From assembly GCA_015075405.1 (NCBI GenBank), contig JABTUK010000002.1, positions 1-64,000 of the forward strand: 64,000 bases of DNA, read 5' to 3'. The notes under the pieces are model-generated. The model was not told the DNA's origin, ran no database searches, and was given only the letters and a program-made list of their open reading frames with translations. A program made the translations under genes and the position numbers. The DNA is from Anaerolineales bacterium (GTDB lineage Bacteria > Chloroflexota > Anaerolineae > 4572-78 > J111). Below are positions 32,300 through 41,071 of the stretch, in pieces. The stretch's first letter is position 1. Every line of letters begins with the position of its first letter.

Positions 32300-33499
32300 A
32301 TGAGTACAGTCATTGTTATTGGAGCAAGCTATGCCGGTCTGGCTGCGGCGCTGGAATTACGCCACCGTCTGCCGGTCAGCGATACCGTGACTGTGGTATC
32401 GGCCAATGAAAACTTTATTTTTCACCCTTCCCTCATTTGGGTAGTTCAGGGTGAGCGAGAACCGGCGGACATCTCTTTTCCCATCCGGCCGGTGCTGGAA
32501 GAGGCCGGGATTGAATTTATCTGCGCTCAGCTTGAAGCCATTAATCCGCAGGCTAAAACCGTTTCGCTCAGTTCGCCAGAGATTCTCGGTTATGATAAAT
32601 TACTGATCGCCACTGGCGGCGAATGGGAATGGGATGCTGTTCCTGGCCTGTGGCCCAAGCCCAGAGGCCACACGGTCTCGATTCTGTCGCCGTGGGATGC
32701 TATGGCTGCGCGCAATGACTGGCAAGCGCTGCTGGCCCACCCTGGCCCGGTGGTCATTGGGGCAACCCTCAACGCCGGTCTGTACGGGGCCGCTTATGAA
32801 TTTGCCCTCAATATGGATATTGCCCTGCGTAAAGCCGGCGTGCGCGACCAGACTTCGATCACTTTTGTGACGCCGGAACCTTTTCTGGGGCATCTAGGAC
32901 ACGGCGGCCTGGGCAACTCGCGCCAAATCATCAAGGAAGCCTTCTCGAATAAGCAGATTGCGGCCATTACCGAAGCCCAAATCGAGCGGGTTGAAGCCGA
33001 GGCGGTCATCCTGGCGGGTCGGCGGCAACGCCTATCTTCTAAATTTACCATGTTGGTCCCTCCTTTTCAGGGAATCAAGCCGGTGCGCGCAACCCCAAAT
33101 TTGGGGGATGAGCGCGGCCGCATCCCGGTGGATGACACCTATCGCAGCGCCGGTTATCCCGATATTTTTGCGGCTGGCGTCGCTATCCAGGTCAAACCGG
33201 AGGCCAGCAGTTTGCTGCCGTGTGATGTCTTGATTCCCGGCACAGTCAGCGCGGAGATGGGGCGGGTTGCGGCGGCCAATATTGCGGCGGATTTGGGCCA
33301 CGGCTGGCCGGTTCGCAAACCGGCCGACGCCCTGAAAGCCTTTTATGTTTTAGACTCCGGTTCGCACGGCCTGTTTATGTCGCTGGGTTCGCAATCCTGG
33401 CTCAACGTGCAACTCAATGTGCCCGGCCCCTGGTCGCACTGGGCCAAAGTAATCGCCGAGAAGTATCAGATGTGGCAGATTCAATCGGGCCGGTATTGA
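32300..33499 (+). CDS. FAD/NAD(P) oxidoreductase, sulfide:quinone-reductase-like without the active Cys
   Basis: This encodes 399 residues. The N-terminal FAD motif VIVIGASYAGLAAALEL, YDKLLIATGG, the second-nucleotide region VVIGATLNAGLYGAAYEFALNMDIALRKAG, and GYPDIFAAGVA place it with SQR/NDH-2-like flavoproteins. In sulfide:quinone reductases the GATxxASCFGPAYEF segment carries a redox Cys; here it is Leu, and no second conserved Cys pair is evident. It may be another quinone- or rubredoxin-type reductase serving the aromatic pathway. It is not a lipoamide dehydrogenase: the CxxxxC active site is missing. Confidence 0.75.
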   Translation: MSTVIVIGASYAGLAAALELRHRLPVSDTVTVVSANENFIFHPSLIWVVQGEREPADISFPIRPVLEEAGIEFICAQLEAINPQAKTVSLSSPEILGYDKLLIATGGEWEWDAVPGLWPKPRGHTVSILSPWDAMAARNDWQALLAHPGPVVIGATLNAGLYGAAYEFALNMDIALRKAGVRDQTSITFVTPEPFLGHLGHGGLGNSRQIIKEAFSNKQIAAITEAQIERVEAEAVILAGRRQRLSSKFTMLVPPFQGIKPVRATPNLGDERGRIPVDDTYRSAGYPDIFAAGVAIQVKPEASSLLPCDVLIPGTVSAEMGRVAAANIAADLGHGWPVRKPADALKAFYVLDSGSHGLFMSLGSQSWLNVQLNVPGPWSHWAKVIAEKYQMWQIQSGRY

Positions 33500-33500
33500 A

Positions 33501-33601
33501 GGAAGGTTGGAAGATTGGAAGGTTGGAGGGCTGGAAGACGCGGAGGCCAGGAATTTAGAGAGACAATTTTCTTATTTCTTTTTTCTTATTTCTTATTTTT
33601 G
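33501..33601. repeat. GGTTGGAA octamers and CTTATTT heptamers
   Basis: GGTTGGAA/GATTGGAA/GGTTGGAG/GGCTGGAA octamers (33506-33540) are followed by TTCTTATTTCTT units (33570-33600). The complement of the first family forms the Pro/Ser linker of the E2 gene (11780-11835), and the complement of the second occurs in the helicase gene (about 56350-56370). Confidence 0.75.
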
Positions 33602-33609
33602 AGTAAACA

Positions 33610-34764
33610 ATGACTCAATTCAACTATACCGCCTACGCCCAAGAAATCATCTTTGCCGCTGGCGGCCTGGCTCGGCTGGGGGAGGCGGTTGACCATTTCC
33701 CCTGGCGGCGGTTGATGCTCTGCGCCAGCCCCTCCCTGCGAGCCAACGGCCACATTGCTACAGTTGAGGCAGCATTGGGAGCGCGGCTGGTTGCTACCTA
33801 TGAACGGACCCAATCTCATGTGCTCGATTTTCAGCTGGCCGAAGCTCTAGCAATGGCTGGGGCCGCCAATATTGACGCGGTCATCGGGCTGGGTGGCGGC
33901 AGTCCGATTGGGCTGGCCAAGGCGGTCAGTTCGGCCCTGGAAGAACAACGCAGCGGACGCCCGGCCCGCGCCGCTTTTCCCACCGACCAGCCCCTTGTCC
34001 CGGTGATTGCCATTCCAACCACCTATGCCGGTTCGGAAATGACCCCGGTCTACGGCGTCACCCACCAGACTGAAGGCACAACCCGCAAAATTACGGTCAG
34101 AGACGCCAAAATTGCGCCCAAGCTGGTTATTTATGACCCCAGTTTGACCCTCAACCTGCCGCCGAGTCTCACCGCGGGAACGGGTATCAACGCCCTGGCC
34201 CATTGCATCGAAGCGGTTTATTCGGTCACGCGCCATCCCCTGTCTACGGCGGCGGCGTTGAGCGGGATTGGCGCCATTACTCGCGCCTTGCCCCGTTGCT
34301 ACCGCAACAGCAATGACCTGGCGGCCCGCACCGAAATGCTGATGGGGGCGCATCTGGGCGGCGTAGCCCTGGCCAATGTAGCGATGGGGCTGCATCACGG
34401 CTTGTGTCACGTTCTGGGGGGAACCGCCGGAGTGCCGCATGGGGTGGCCAATGCCATCATCCTGCCGCATGCCATGCGCTTCAACCTGGATGCCACCGCG
34501 CCTTTGCTGGCCCAGGTAGCCGAGGCGATGGGCGTTACCATGCCCACCCAGAGCAACAACAGTAAAGCCGAGGCTGCGATTCAGGCCGTAGAGGGGCTGA
34601 TTGGTCAATTAGAACTGCCCCAACGGCTGCGCGAGGCGGGAGTTCTGGAGGCCGACTTGCCTCAACTGGCTCAACTGGCCCTCAAAAGCAGCGCCGTCCA
34701 GCAGAATCCAAAGGCTCTCACCGGTGCAGCCCAGGCCGAGGCTATTTTTCGGGCAGCGTGGTGA
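33610..34764 (+). CDS. Maleylacetate reductase
   Basis: This 384-residue iron-containing-alcohol-dehydrogenase-like protein has ITAAGG-type start IIFAAGGLARLGEAVD, the NAD loop GLGGGSPIGLAKAVS, TTYAGSEMTPVYGVT, RDAKIAPKLVIYDP, then metal-site His residues in NALAHCIEA, LHHGLCHVLGG and VPHGVANAIILPH. It reduces maleylacetate to 3-oxoadipate with NAD(P)H, the last dedicated step of hydroxyquinol/chlorocatechol catabolism. The intradiol dioxygenase gene immediately downstream supplies maleylacetate. Confidence 0.9.
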   Translation: MTQFNYTAYAQEIIFAAGGLARLGEAVDHFPWRRLMLCASPSLRANGHIATVEAALGARLVATYERTQSHVLDFQLAEALAMAGAANIDAVIGLGGGSPIGLAKAVSSALEEQRSGRPARAAFPTDQPLVPVIAIPTTYAGSEMTPVYGVTHQTEGTTRKITVRDAKIAPKLVIYDPSLTLNLPPSLTAGTGINALAHCIEAVYSVTRHPLSTAAALSGIGAITRALPRCYRNSNDLAARTEMLMGAHLGGVALANVAMGLHHGLCHVLGGTAGVPHGVANAIILPHAMRFNLDATAPLLAQVAEAMGVTMPTQSNNSKAEAAIQAVEGLIGQLELPQRLREAGVLEADLPQLAQLALKSSAVQQNPKALTGAAQAEAIFRAAW

Positions 34765-34770
34765 GGGAAG

Positions 34771-34900
34771 GTGAGGCGAGGAGGCGAGGACACGAGGATG
34801 TAGGGCAGAGGATAGAAGATAGTGGATAGAAAATAGTCTTCGTTAACTATCTACCATCTTCCATCTACTATCTTCACTTTTCGCCTCCTCGCCTCACAAT
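34771..34900. repeat. Nested GAGGCGAG / GATAGAA inverted repeat
   Basis: The outer left arm GTGAGGCGAGGAGGCGAGG (34771-34790) is complementary to CGCCTCCTCGCCTCAC (34881-34896). The inner AGAGGATAGAAGATAGTGGATAG (34808-34831) faces CTATCTACCATCTTCCATCTACTATC (34846-34871). Two unit families are therefore mirrored in the correct nested order. Confidence 0.85.
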
Positions 34901-34931
34901 TCATCGCATCTTTATTAAAGGAGTCTAACCT

Positions 34932-35795
34932 ATGCGTAACCTGACCGAAGAAAATGTAACCGAAGCCGTGATTAACACCTTTGCCAACACTGAAAACCCA
35001 CGGGTGAAAGAAATCCTGACCAGCCTGGTCAAACACTTGCATGCCTTTGTGCGGGAGGTGGAACTAACCGAAGAGGAATGGATGTATGGTATTCAGTTTC
35101 TTACCCGCGCCGGCCATATGTGCGACGATAAACGCCAGGAGTTTATTTTGTTGTCAGACACTCTGGGGATTACCACGTTGAAGGATATTATCAACAACCG
35201 CAAACCGCCGGGGGTGACGGAATACACCATTTTGGGGCCGTTTTATGTCAGCGGCGCCGAGGAGATGCCGGCCATGGCGAACATTGCCGGGGATACGCCG
35301 GGTGAGCCGGTGGTGATTTCGGGCCGGGTGACGAACCCTTCAGGTCAACCCATTGCCAATGCCCTGCTCGATGTCTGGCAGGCCTCAGCCGAGGGCTTTT
35401 ATGATGTCCAGCTTCCCGACCAGGCGGAGCTAAACCTGCGCGGCAAATTCCGCACCGATGCCGAGGGGCGCTACGCTTTCCGCACCATCAAACCTTCTTT
35501 TTACCCGATTCCCGGCGATGGGCCGGTCGGCCAGATGTTACGGGCTGTCGGCCGCCACCCCTACCGCCCGGCGCATATCCATTTCATTCTGTCTGCCGAT
35601 GGTTACGAAGCCGTCACCACCGAACTCTTTGTCGAGGGCGATCCGTATCTGGACTCGGATGCGGTCTTTGGCGTCCGAGGTTCGCTGGTAGTTGATTTTG
35701 TCCAGCACGATTCGGCTGAGAAAGCTGCCCGATATGGCGTGACCAATCCATTTTACACGGTTGAGTATGATTTTGTGCTACAGCCATTAAGCTAA
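34932..35795 (+). CDS. Hydroxyquinol 1,2-dioxygenase (intradiol dioxygenase)
   Basis: This encodes 287 residues. The N-terminal helical dioxygenase domain (about 1-95, with HAFVREVELTEEEW and RQEFILLSDTLG) precedes the beta-sandwich catalytic domain, which has YTILGPFYVSGA (first Tyr ligand), the DVWQASAEGFYD motif and PYRPAHIHF with the second Tyr and two His ligands of Fe(III). FVEGDPYLDSDAVFGV follows. The N-terminal domain type plus the neighbouring maleylacetate reductase favour hydroxyquinol over catechol as substrate, giving maleylacetate. It is the last gene of the long catabolic run and is followed by a terminator. Confidence 0.88.
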   Translation: MRNLTEENVTEAVINTFANTENPRVKEILTSLVKHLHAFVREVELTEEEWMYGIQFLTRAGHMCDDKRQEFILLSDTLGITTLKDIINNRKPPGVTEYTILGPFYVSGAEEMPAMANIAGDTPGEPVVISGRVTNPSGQPIANALLDVWQASAEGFYDVQLPDQAELNLRGKFRTDAEGRYAFRTIKPSFYPIPGDGPVGQMLRAVGRHPYRPAHIHFILSADGYEAVTTELFVEGDPYLDSDAVFGVRGSLVVDFVQHDSAEKAARYGVTNPFYTVEYDFVLQPLS

Positions 35796-35799
35796 ATTT

Positions 35800-35847
35800 G
35801 GAGACTAGAGCAAGCTCTAGCTTTTCCAAAGCAAGCTTTGGACTCCT
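35800..35847. repeat. Twin small palindromes, GGAGTCCAAA family
   Basis: CTAGAGCAAGCTCTAG is followed by CCAAAGCAAGCTTTGG and GGACTCC. The second palindrome matches the core of the element at 52704-52731. Confidence 0.65.
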
Positions 35848-35868
35848 GTTCTTTATAATTCTCAATTT

Positions 35869-35902
35869 AAGCTCTCATACAGGTGAGAGCTTTTTTGTTT
35901 TT
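35869..35902 (+). terminator. Rho-independent terminator of the hydroxyquinol operon
   Basis: A 9-bp stem (AAGCTCTCA, 35869-35877; TGAGAGCTT, 35884-35892) with a 6-base loop is followed by TTTTGTTTTT. It is placed 74 bases after the dioxygenase stop. Confidence 0.85.
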
Positions 35903-35907
35903 GCTGC

Positions 35908-35936
35908 TTGACAAAAATAAATAAATGTAATATATT
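35908..35936 (+). promoter_or_regulatory. Consensus sigma70 promoter of the DeoR-E2-E1 operon
   Basis: A perfect TTGACA (35908-35913), a 17-base AT-only-like spacer and TATATT (35931-35936) lie about 47 bases before the GTG start of the DeoR regulator. Confidence 0.8.
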
Positions 35937-35954
35937 GAAAGTAATCGAAAGTAA
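35937..35954 (+). promoter_or_regulatory. Direct-repeat operator candidate
   Basis: GAAAGTAA occurs at 35937-35944 and 35947-35954, spaced by 10 bases (one helical turn), directly after the -10 box. DeoR-family repressors often bind such phased repeats, so self-repression is likely. AACCAAAATAAACAAAG follows and may extend the site. Confidence 0.6.
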
Positions 35955-35982
35955 ACCAAAATAAACAAAGGCGAAGTTTCGT

Positions 35983-36759
35983 GTGGTACTGCCCAGAGAG
36001 CTTTTTTTAGAAGAAAGACGCCAGGAAATTCTGCGCCGTGTAGAAGAAGCGGGTCGAGTCTCGGTGGGCGAGCTTAGCCAGCAGTTGGGCGTATCGGAAG
36101 TGACCATTCGGGCCGATTTGCAGGCGCTGGCCGAGCAAAATCTGATCGTCCGCACCCACGGCGGCGCTATCCCGGCCAATAATATGGTTGACCTGGCCCT
36201 GACGCTCCGCCGCCAGCGCCAGGTTCAGGAGAAAAGCCGCATCGGCCAGACCGGCGCGGCCCTCGTCCGCGATGGGGATGCTATCTTTCTGGACAGCAGC
36301 AGCACTGCCCTGGCAATTGTGCAACATCTCAAGCAGCACCGCCATTTGACCATTATCACCAACAGCCTGGTTATTACTCAAGAGATGCAGGACACACCCG
36401 GCGTGCGAGTGGTGATGACGGGCGGCACGCTGCAACGGGAGACGGCTTCACTGGTTGGGCTGGATGGTTTGGAGATGTTGCGTAAGTTCAATATTCAAAA
36501 GGGCTTTTTTGGGGCGCACGGTCTCAACCTGCCCGAAGGACTGACCGATGTCAGCGCCGACGAAGCCGAAGTCAAACGCGCCCTGGTCGAGATGTGCCGC
36601 CAGACCATTGCCGTGCTGGACGCGACCAAGTGGGGCCGGGTCGGACTGGCTTCCTTCGCCCGGCCAGACCAGCTTGATACCGTCATCACCAACGCCGACG
36701 CACCCGGCGAGTTAGTTGAGGCTGTGCGGGCGGTGGGGATTGAAGTGGTGGTAGTTTAG
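35983..36759 (+). CDS. DeoR-family transcriptional regulator
   Basis: This encodes 258 residues from GTG 35983. The N-terminal winged helix (about 8-60) has [38 protein letters not shown] and the family hallmark RTHGGAI. The C-terminal DeoRC sugar-phosphate-type sensor has [39 protein letters not shown] and DATKWG. Members respond to phosphorylated sugars or similar anions. It heads the operon with E2 and fused E1 and has a phased direct repeat over its own promoter. Confidence 0.9.
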   Translation: MVLPRELFLEERRQEILRRVEEAGRVSVGELSQQLGVSEVTIRADLQALAEQNLIVRTHGGAIPANNMVDLALTLRRQRQVQEKSRIGQTGAALVRDGDAIFLDSSSTALAIVQHLKQHRHLTIITNSLVITQEMQDTPGVRVVMTGGTLQRETASLVGLDGLEMLRKFNIQKGFFGAHGLNLPEGLTDVSADEAEVKRALVEMCRQTIAVLDATKWGRVGLASFARPDQLDTVITNADAPGELVEAVRAVGIEVVVV

Positions 36760-36773
36760 AAAATTAAGTCAAT

Positions 36774-36874
36774 CAAGGAATTGAGGGAACCTGAGGAACT
36801 GAAGGAACTAAGGGAACTTACCCCTTCAGTCCCTTTAATTCCATCAGTTCCATCAGTTCCTTTAGTTCCTTTTA
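36774..36874. repeat. GGAACTGAA nonamer inverted repeat
   Basis: Nine-base units GGAACTGAA/GGAACTAAG (36785-36820) face TTCCATCAG/TTCCTTTAG units (36838-36872). The same nonamer family recurs at 38232-38306 and 46018-46086. Confidence 0.8.
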
Positions 36875-36890
36875 TTCGAGGTAGAAATCT

Positions 36891-38228
36891 ATGGCAACCG
36901 CAGTTGTAATGCCCAAGCAGGGCCAATCGGTGGAGAACTGTATTATTGTCGGCTGGAAAAAAGCGGTGGGGGATCAAGTATCCGCCGGCGAAATTCTGGC
37001 CGAAGTGGAAACCGATAAAGCCCTCTTGGAGATTGAAAGTCCGGCCTCCGGCACGCTGCTGGCCCGGTTTTTTGAGGCCGGAGATGAAGTCCCGGTCTTG
37101 ACCAACATTGCCGCCATCGGCCAGCCGGGTGAAGATGTCCACAATTTGTGGCCCGCGGGGGCCAGTGTTCAAACGTTAAACGTTGAAACGTTAGAACGTC
37201 CTGCCGAGCCGAAAGTTGTTATGGAAACAGCCGTATCTGAATTTGTGGGCATCTCGCCGCGAGCCAGAAATCTGGCGCAGCAAAAAGGGGTGGAAGTGAC
37301 AAGTCTGGCCGGCAGCGGTCCCGGTGGACGCATCATCGAACGGGATGTTCAGGCCGTTATAATTAAGAAACCAGCCATGACCCCCCTGGCTCGGTCTATG
37401 GCAGCGCACGGCGGTTTTAATGTCCCGCCTCACGGCTCCGGCGTCAGCGGCCGGATCATGGCCGATGACCTGCAAAGTGCGGGGCAGCCGGAGCCTGCCG
37501 CACCAGCCGCGCCGGTCGCTGCTTCGGCTGAAGAGGAAGTGCGGACGATTGCTGTCAAAGGCATCCGCAAGGTCATTGCCGGGCGCATGCTGGCCTCGCT
37601 GCAAACCACGGCCCAACTCACCCTCAACGCTTCCGCCGACGCCAGAGCCTTGCTGGCCTATCGCCAACGTCTGAAGGAGAGCGCCGAAGCTTTAGGCTTG
37701 CGCCAGGTTTCGATCAATGATTTATTGTTGTTAGCCCTCTCCAGGGTGCTGCCCCAATTTCCCGATCTCAACGCCACCTTCAGCGATGAGACCATTAGCC
37801 AATACAAAAATGCGCACCTCGGCTTTGCCGTAGACACCCCGCGCGGGCTGATGGTGCCGGTCATTCGTCAGGCCAATACCCTGAGCTTGAAAGAGATCGC
37901 CCAGGAAGCCAAACGCCTGGCCGCCGCCTGTCTGGAGGGGACCATTTTGGCGGACGAGATGAACGGCGGCACCTTTACCCTGACCAACCTGGGCAGTTTT
38001 GGCGTCGAAAGCTTTACCCCGGTGTTGAACCCGCCCCAGGTTGCCATTTTGGGGGTAGGGAATATCAACTTGAAGCCGGTTCAGGTGGAGGGCGAGGTGC
38101 AGTTTATCCCTCACCTTGGCCTGTCGCTGACCATCAATCACCAGGTAGTTGACGGCGCGCCCGCCGCTCGCTTTTTGCAGGCATTCGGCCAGGGTGTGGC
38201 GCAGATTGAACTGTTATTAGCCCTATAA
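36891..38228 (+). CDS. 2-oxoacid dehydrogenase E2 (dihydrolipoyl acyltransferase)
   Basis: This encodes 445 residues: lipoyl domain (1-80, [11 protein letters not shown] with the lipoyl Lys), one E3-binding domain (about 117-150, [31 protein letters not shown]), a second partial one (about 163-195, [22 protein letters not shown]) and the catalytic domain (about 215-445) ending [14 protein letters not shown]. The catalytic motif has Asn before His instead of the usual Asp; the His and the VDG turn are intact. It would pass the acyl group from the fused E1 encoded downstream to CoA. Confidence 0.88.
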   Translation: MATAVVMPKQGQSVENCIIVGWKKAVGDQVSAGEILAEVETDKALLEIESPASGTLLARFFEAGDEVPVLTNIAAIGQPGEDVHNLWPAGASVQTLNVETLERPAEPKVVMETAVSEFVGISPRARNLAQQKGVEVTSLAGSGPGGRIIERDVQAVIIKKPAMTPLARSMAAHGGFNVPPHGSGVSGRIMADDLQSAGQPEPAAPAAPVAASAEEEVRTIAVKGIRKVIAGRMLASLQTTAQLTLNASADARALLAYRQRLKESAEALGLRQVSINDLLLLALSRVLPQFPDLNATFSDETISQYKNAHLGFAVDTPRGLMVPVIRQANTLSLKEIAQEAKRLAAACLEGTILADEMNGGTFTLTNLGSFGVESFTPVLNPPQVAILGVGNINLKPVQVEGEVQFIPHLGLSLTINHQVVDGAPAARFLQAFGQGVAQIELLLAL

Positions 38229-38231
38229 GTA

Positions 38232-38306
38232 TGGAACTAAGGGAACTAAAGGAACTCGTGGGGACTTAAATTTCCCTCAGTTCCCTCAGTTCCTTCCGTT
38301 CCCTTT
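38232..38306. repeat. GGAACTAAG nonamer inverted repeat
   Basis: GGAACTAAGGGAACTAAAGGAACTCG (38233-38258) faces CCCTCAGTTCCCTCAGTTCC (38274-38293). It ends directly before the AAAGAGGAAAA start region of the fused E1. Confidence 0.8.
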
Positions 38307-38325
38307 TTTAATAAAGAGGAAAACT

Positions 38326-40782
38326 ATGACCAAGCTTATCACCATTGACCCCAGCGAAGTCCGGCAGCGCACGGTGCTTAAAAGCCGGGAAATCCCAATC
38401 AACGCCTATGTGTCAGACCCCCAGGCCGAAGCCAAAAAGTATGGCCGGGAGAACCTGGTGCGCATCTACCGCGATATGGTTTACCTGCGGGAATTTGAAA
38501 CGATGCTGGATCGGATTAAAAAGGAAGGCGTTTACGAAGGCATTGAGTACAACCACAAGGGACCGGCCCACCTGTCCATCGGCCAGGAGTCGGCGGCAGT
38601 CGGGCAGGCTTATCATCTCACCCCCGACGACTTTATCTTTGGCTCCCATCGCAGCCACGGCGAAATTCTGGCCAAAAGCCTATCGGCCATCGAAAAACTG
38701 AGCGAAGCTGAACTGACCAACATTATGGAAACGTATATGGGCGGGGTGGCCCTGCGGGTGGTCGAGAAATTCAGCCCGGCTAATATCAAGGATTTAGCGA
38801 TTAATTACACCCTCTATGGCACGCTGGCCGAAATTTTTGGCCGGGCCACCGGTTTCAACAAAGGGATGGGCGGCTCGATGCACGCCTTTTTCCCGCCCTT
38901 TGGGGTCATGCCCAACAACGCTATCGTCGGCGGTTCGGGCGATATTGCCGTTGGCGCGGCCCTGTTCAAGCGGGTCAACCGCCGGCCGGGGATTGTGATT
39001 GCTAACATCGGCGATGCCTCGATGGGCTGCGGGCCGGTGTGGGAGGGCATGATGTTTGCGGCCATGGACCAGTATCGGACCCTCTGGCCGGAAGATGTCG
39101 GCGGCAGCCCGCCTATGCTCTTTAATTTTATGAACAATTTTTATGGTATGGGCGGCCAGCCCAAAGGCGAGACCATGGGCTTCGACATCCTGGCCCGTGT
39201 TGGCCTGGGGGTCAACCCGGAGGCCATGCACGCCGAGCGGGTAGACGGTTACAACCCGCTGGCCGTGGCCGATGCGATTGAACGCAAGCGCAAAATTTTG
39301 GAGGCGGGCCAGGGGCCGGTCCTGCTGGATACCGTCACCTACCGCTTCTCCGGCCACTCTCCCTCTGATGCTTCCTCGTACCGCGATAAAACCGAGGTTG
39401 ACCTGTGGCGGCAGCAGGATGCGATTGTCAGTTACCGGCAGTACCTCCTCGATAACGGCTTCGCCGATGAGGAGCAACTTGACAGCTTTACAGTAGATAT
39501 TACCGATCGGCTGATCAAAGTGGTCCGGGCGGCGGTATCGCTGGAGCTTTCGCCTCGGGTCAATACAACGGTGGACACCATCGGCGAGATGATGTTTTCC
39601 AACCAATTCAAAGACCGCCTGGCCGAAGGAACGCCCGAAGTATTGATCCCCAAAGAAGAAAGCCGCCTGAAAGTAACCCACGAGAAGTTCCGCTTTGGGC
39701 TGGATAACGGGAAAGCTTTGCCCAAGCTCAAAACGTTGACCTACGCCGAGGCGTTGTTTGAAGCGATGATCCATCGTTTTTACGAAGATCCAACAATGGT
39801 CGCCTATGGCGAGGAAAACCGGGATTGGGGCGGCGCGTTCAGCGTCTATCGCGGCCTGACCGAGTGCCTACCCTATCATCGTCTGTTCAACTCGCCCATC
39901 TCCGAGGGGGCGATTGTCGGCACAGCGGTTGGTTACGCTTTGTCCGGGGGCCGCGTGGTAGCCGAATTGATGTACTGCGACTTCATGGGCCGGGCGGGCG
40001 ATGAAATTTTCAACCAGATGGCTAAATGGCAGTCCATGTCGGCCAACGTGCTGCAAATGCCGCTGGTGCTGCGGGTGTCGGTCGGTTCCAAATATGGGGC
40101 GCAGCACTCGCAGGATTGGACGGCGATGGTGGCGCACGTGCCGGGCTTAAAAGTGATGTTCCCGGCCACGCCCTACGATGCCAAGGGCATGCTCAACCTG
40201 GCCCTGCGCGGCGCCGATCCGGTGGTCTTTTTTGAAAGCCAGCGTCTCTACGCCGAGCCGGAAATCCTGGTGGAAGGCGGCGTGCCGGTTGAGTATTACG
40301 AAGTCGAAATGGGTGAGCCGGCCCTGCGGCGCAGCGGCAAAGACCTGACGATGGTCACCGTTGGGGCGACGCTTTACCGGGCCCTGGAGGCCGCCCAGGA
40401 GTTGGAGGAAAAGTACGGCCTGACCTCCGAGGTGATTGATGCCCGTTTTATCAACCCGCTCAATTACGACAAAATCATCGAGTCGGTCAAAAAGACGGGC
40501 CGGGTGGTGCTGGCCTCGGATGCCTGCGAGCGGGGGTCTTTCCTGCACACGATGGCTTCCAACATCAGCCAACTGGCCTTCGATTACCTGGACGGCCCGG
40601 TGACGGTCGTCGGCGCGCGCAACTGGATCACCCCGGCAGCAGAGTTGGAAGAAGCCTTCTTCCCCCAGAAAGAGTGGATTATTGACGCCATCCACGAGCG
40701 TTTGCTCCCCCTGAACGGCCACCAGGTAACTACGGTCCAAACCAACGCCGAAATCCTGCGGCGGAATCGGTTGGGGGTTTAG
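38326..40782 (+). CDS. Fused E1 alpha-beta subunit of a 2-oxoacid dehydrogenase
   Basis: This 818-residue protein joins both E1 halves. The alpha part (1 to about 450) has [22 protein letters not shown], the ThDP motif GDASMGCGP ending in NNFYGMGG, and [10 protein letters not shown]. The beta part (about 470-818) has [41 protein letters not shown] (active-site His), PATPYDAKG and [10 protein letters not shown]. Fused E1 proteins are known for branched-chain-type enzymes. It pairs with the E2 just upstream. The substrate is not readable: acetoin, branched 2-oxoacids and aromatic-derived 2-oxoacids are all possible. No E3 gene is nearby, so lipoamide dehydrogenase must come from elsewhere. Confidence 0.88.
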   Translation: MTKLITIDPSEVRQRTVLKSREIPINAYVSDPQAEAKKYGRENLVRIYRDMVYLREFETMLDRIKKEGVYEGIEYNHKGPAHLSIGQESAAVGQAYHLTPDDFIFGSHRSHGEILAKSLSAIEKLSEAELTNIMETYMGGVALRVVEKFSPANIKDLAINYTLYGTLAEIFGRATGFNKGMGGSMHAFFPPFGVMPNNAIVGGSGDIAVGAALFKRVNRRPGIVIANIGDASMGCGPVWEGMMFAAMDQYRTLWPEDVGGSPPMLFNFMNNFYGMGGQPKGETMGFDILARVGLGVNPEAMHAERVDGYNPLAVADAIERKRKILEAGQGPVLLDTVTYRFSGHSPSDASSYRDKTEVDLWRQQDAIVSYRQYLLDNGFADEEQLDSFTVDITDRLIKVVRAAVSLELSPRVNTTVDTIGEMMFSNQFKDRLAEGTPEVLIPKEESRLKVTHEKFRFGLDNGKALPKLKTLTYAEALFEAMIHRFYEDPTMVAYGEENRDWGGAFSVYRGLTECLPYHRLFNSPISEGAIVGTAVGYALSGGRVVAELMYCDFMGRAGDEIFNQMAKWQSMSANVLQMPLVLRVSVGSKYGAQHSQDWTAMVAHVPGLKVMFPATPYDAKGMLNLALRGADPVVFFESQRLYAEPEILVEGGVPVEYYEVEMGEPALRRSGKDLTMVTVGATLYRALEAAQELEEKYGLTSEVIDARFINPLNYDKIIESVKKTGRVVLASDACERGSFLHTMASNISQLAFDYLDGPVTVVGARNWITPAAELEEAFFPQKEWIIDAIHERLLPLNGHQVTTVQTNAEILRRNRLGV

Positions 40783-40800
40783 TTCTAACGTTTTGTAGTT

Positions 40801-40871
40801 TTGGAAACCCGTTTTCATAGAGAAAACGGGTTTCTTTCTTTAAAGCTTGTGAATTTGGCTGTTTAAAGTAG
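40801..40871 (+). terminator. Terminator within direct repeat, left copy
   Basis: A 13-bp stem (GAAACCCGTTTTC, 40804-40816; GAAAACGGGTTTC, 40822-40834) is followed by TTTCTTT. The following AAAGCTTGTGAATTTGGCTGT is nearly repeated after the second terminator at 42710-42746. The pair forms direct repeats of about 70 bases on either side of the ATPase-nuclease cassette. Confidence 0.85.
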
Positions 40872-40895
40872 ACATTGTCAGAATTAAGCCTGGCT

Positions 40896-40999
40896 ATGTC
40901 ATTTCGAGCGACGAAGGAGCGAGAAATCTCCTCGGAGTCACACTTTAGTACAAATTTGAGGGATTCCTCGCTCTGCTCCGCTTCACTCGGAATGACATG
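40896..40999. repeat. GTCATTTCGA palindromic element, copy 2
   Basis: ATGTCATTTCGAGCGACGAAGG at the left faces CTCCGCTTCACTCGGAATGACAT at the right. GAGAAATC/GGATTCCTC inner arms also pair. It lies between the left direct repeat and the ATPase gene. Confidence 0.75.
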
Positions 41000-41071
41000 A
41001 GAACCTTGATTTTAATTTCTGCTAAACTCTTGTATAATCCGTAAAAAGGTTAGCGACAGCAGGATTAACTT

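Noticed and set aside
32300..33499. Lipoamide dehydrogenase for the two E2 proteins
   Set aside because: The CxxxxC disulfide motif and the interface domain are missing; it matches the SQR/NDH-2 group.
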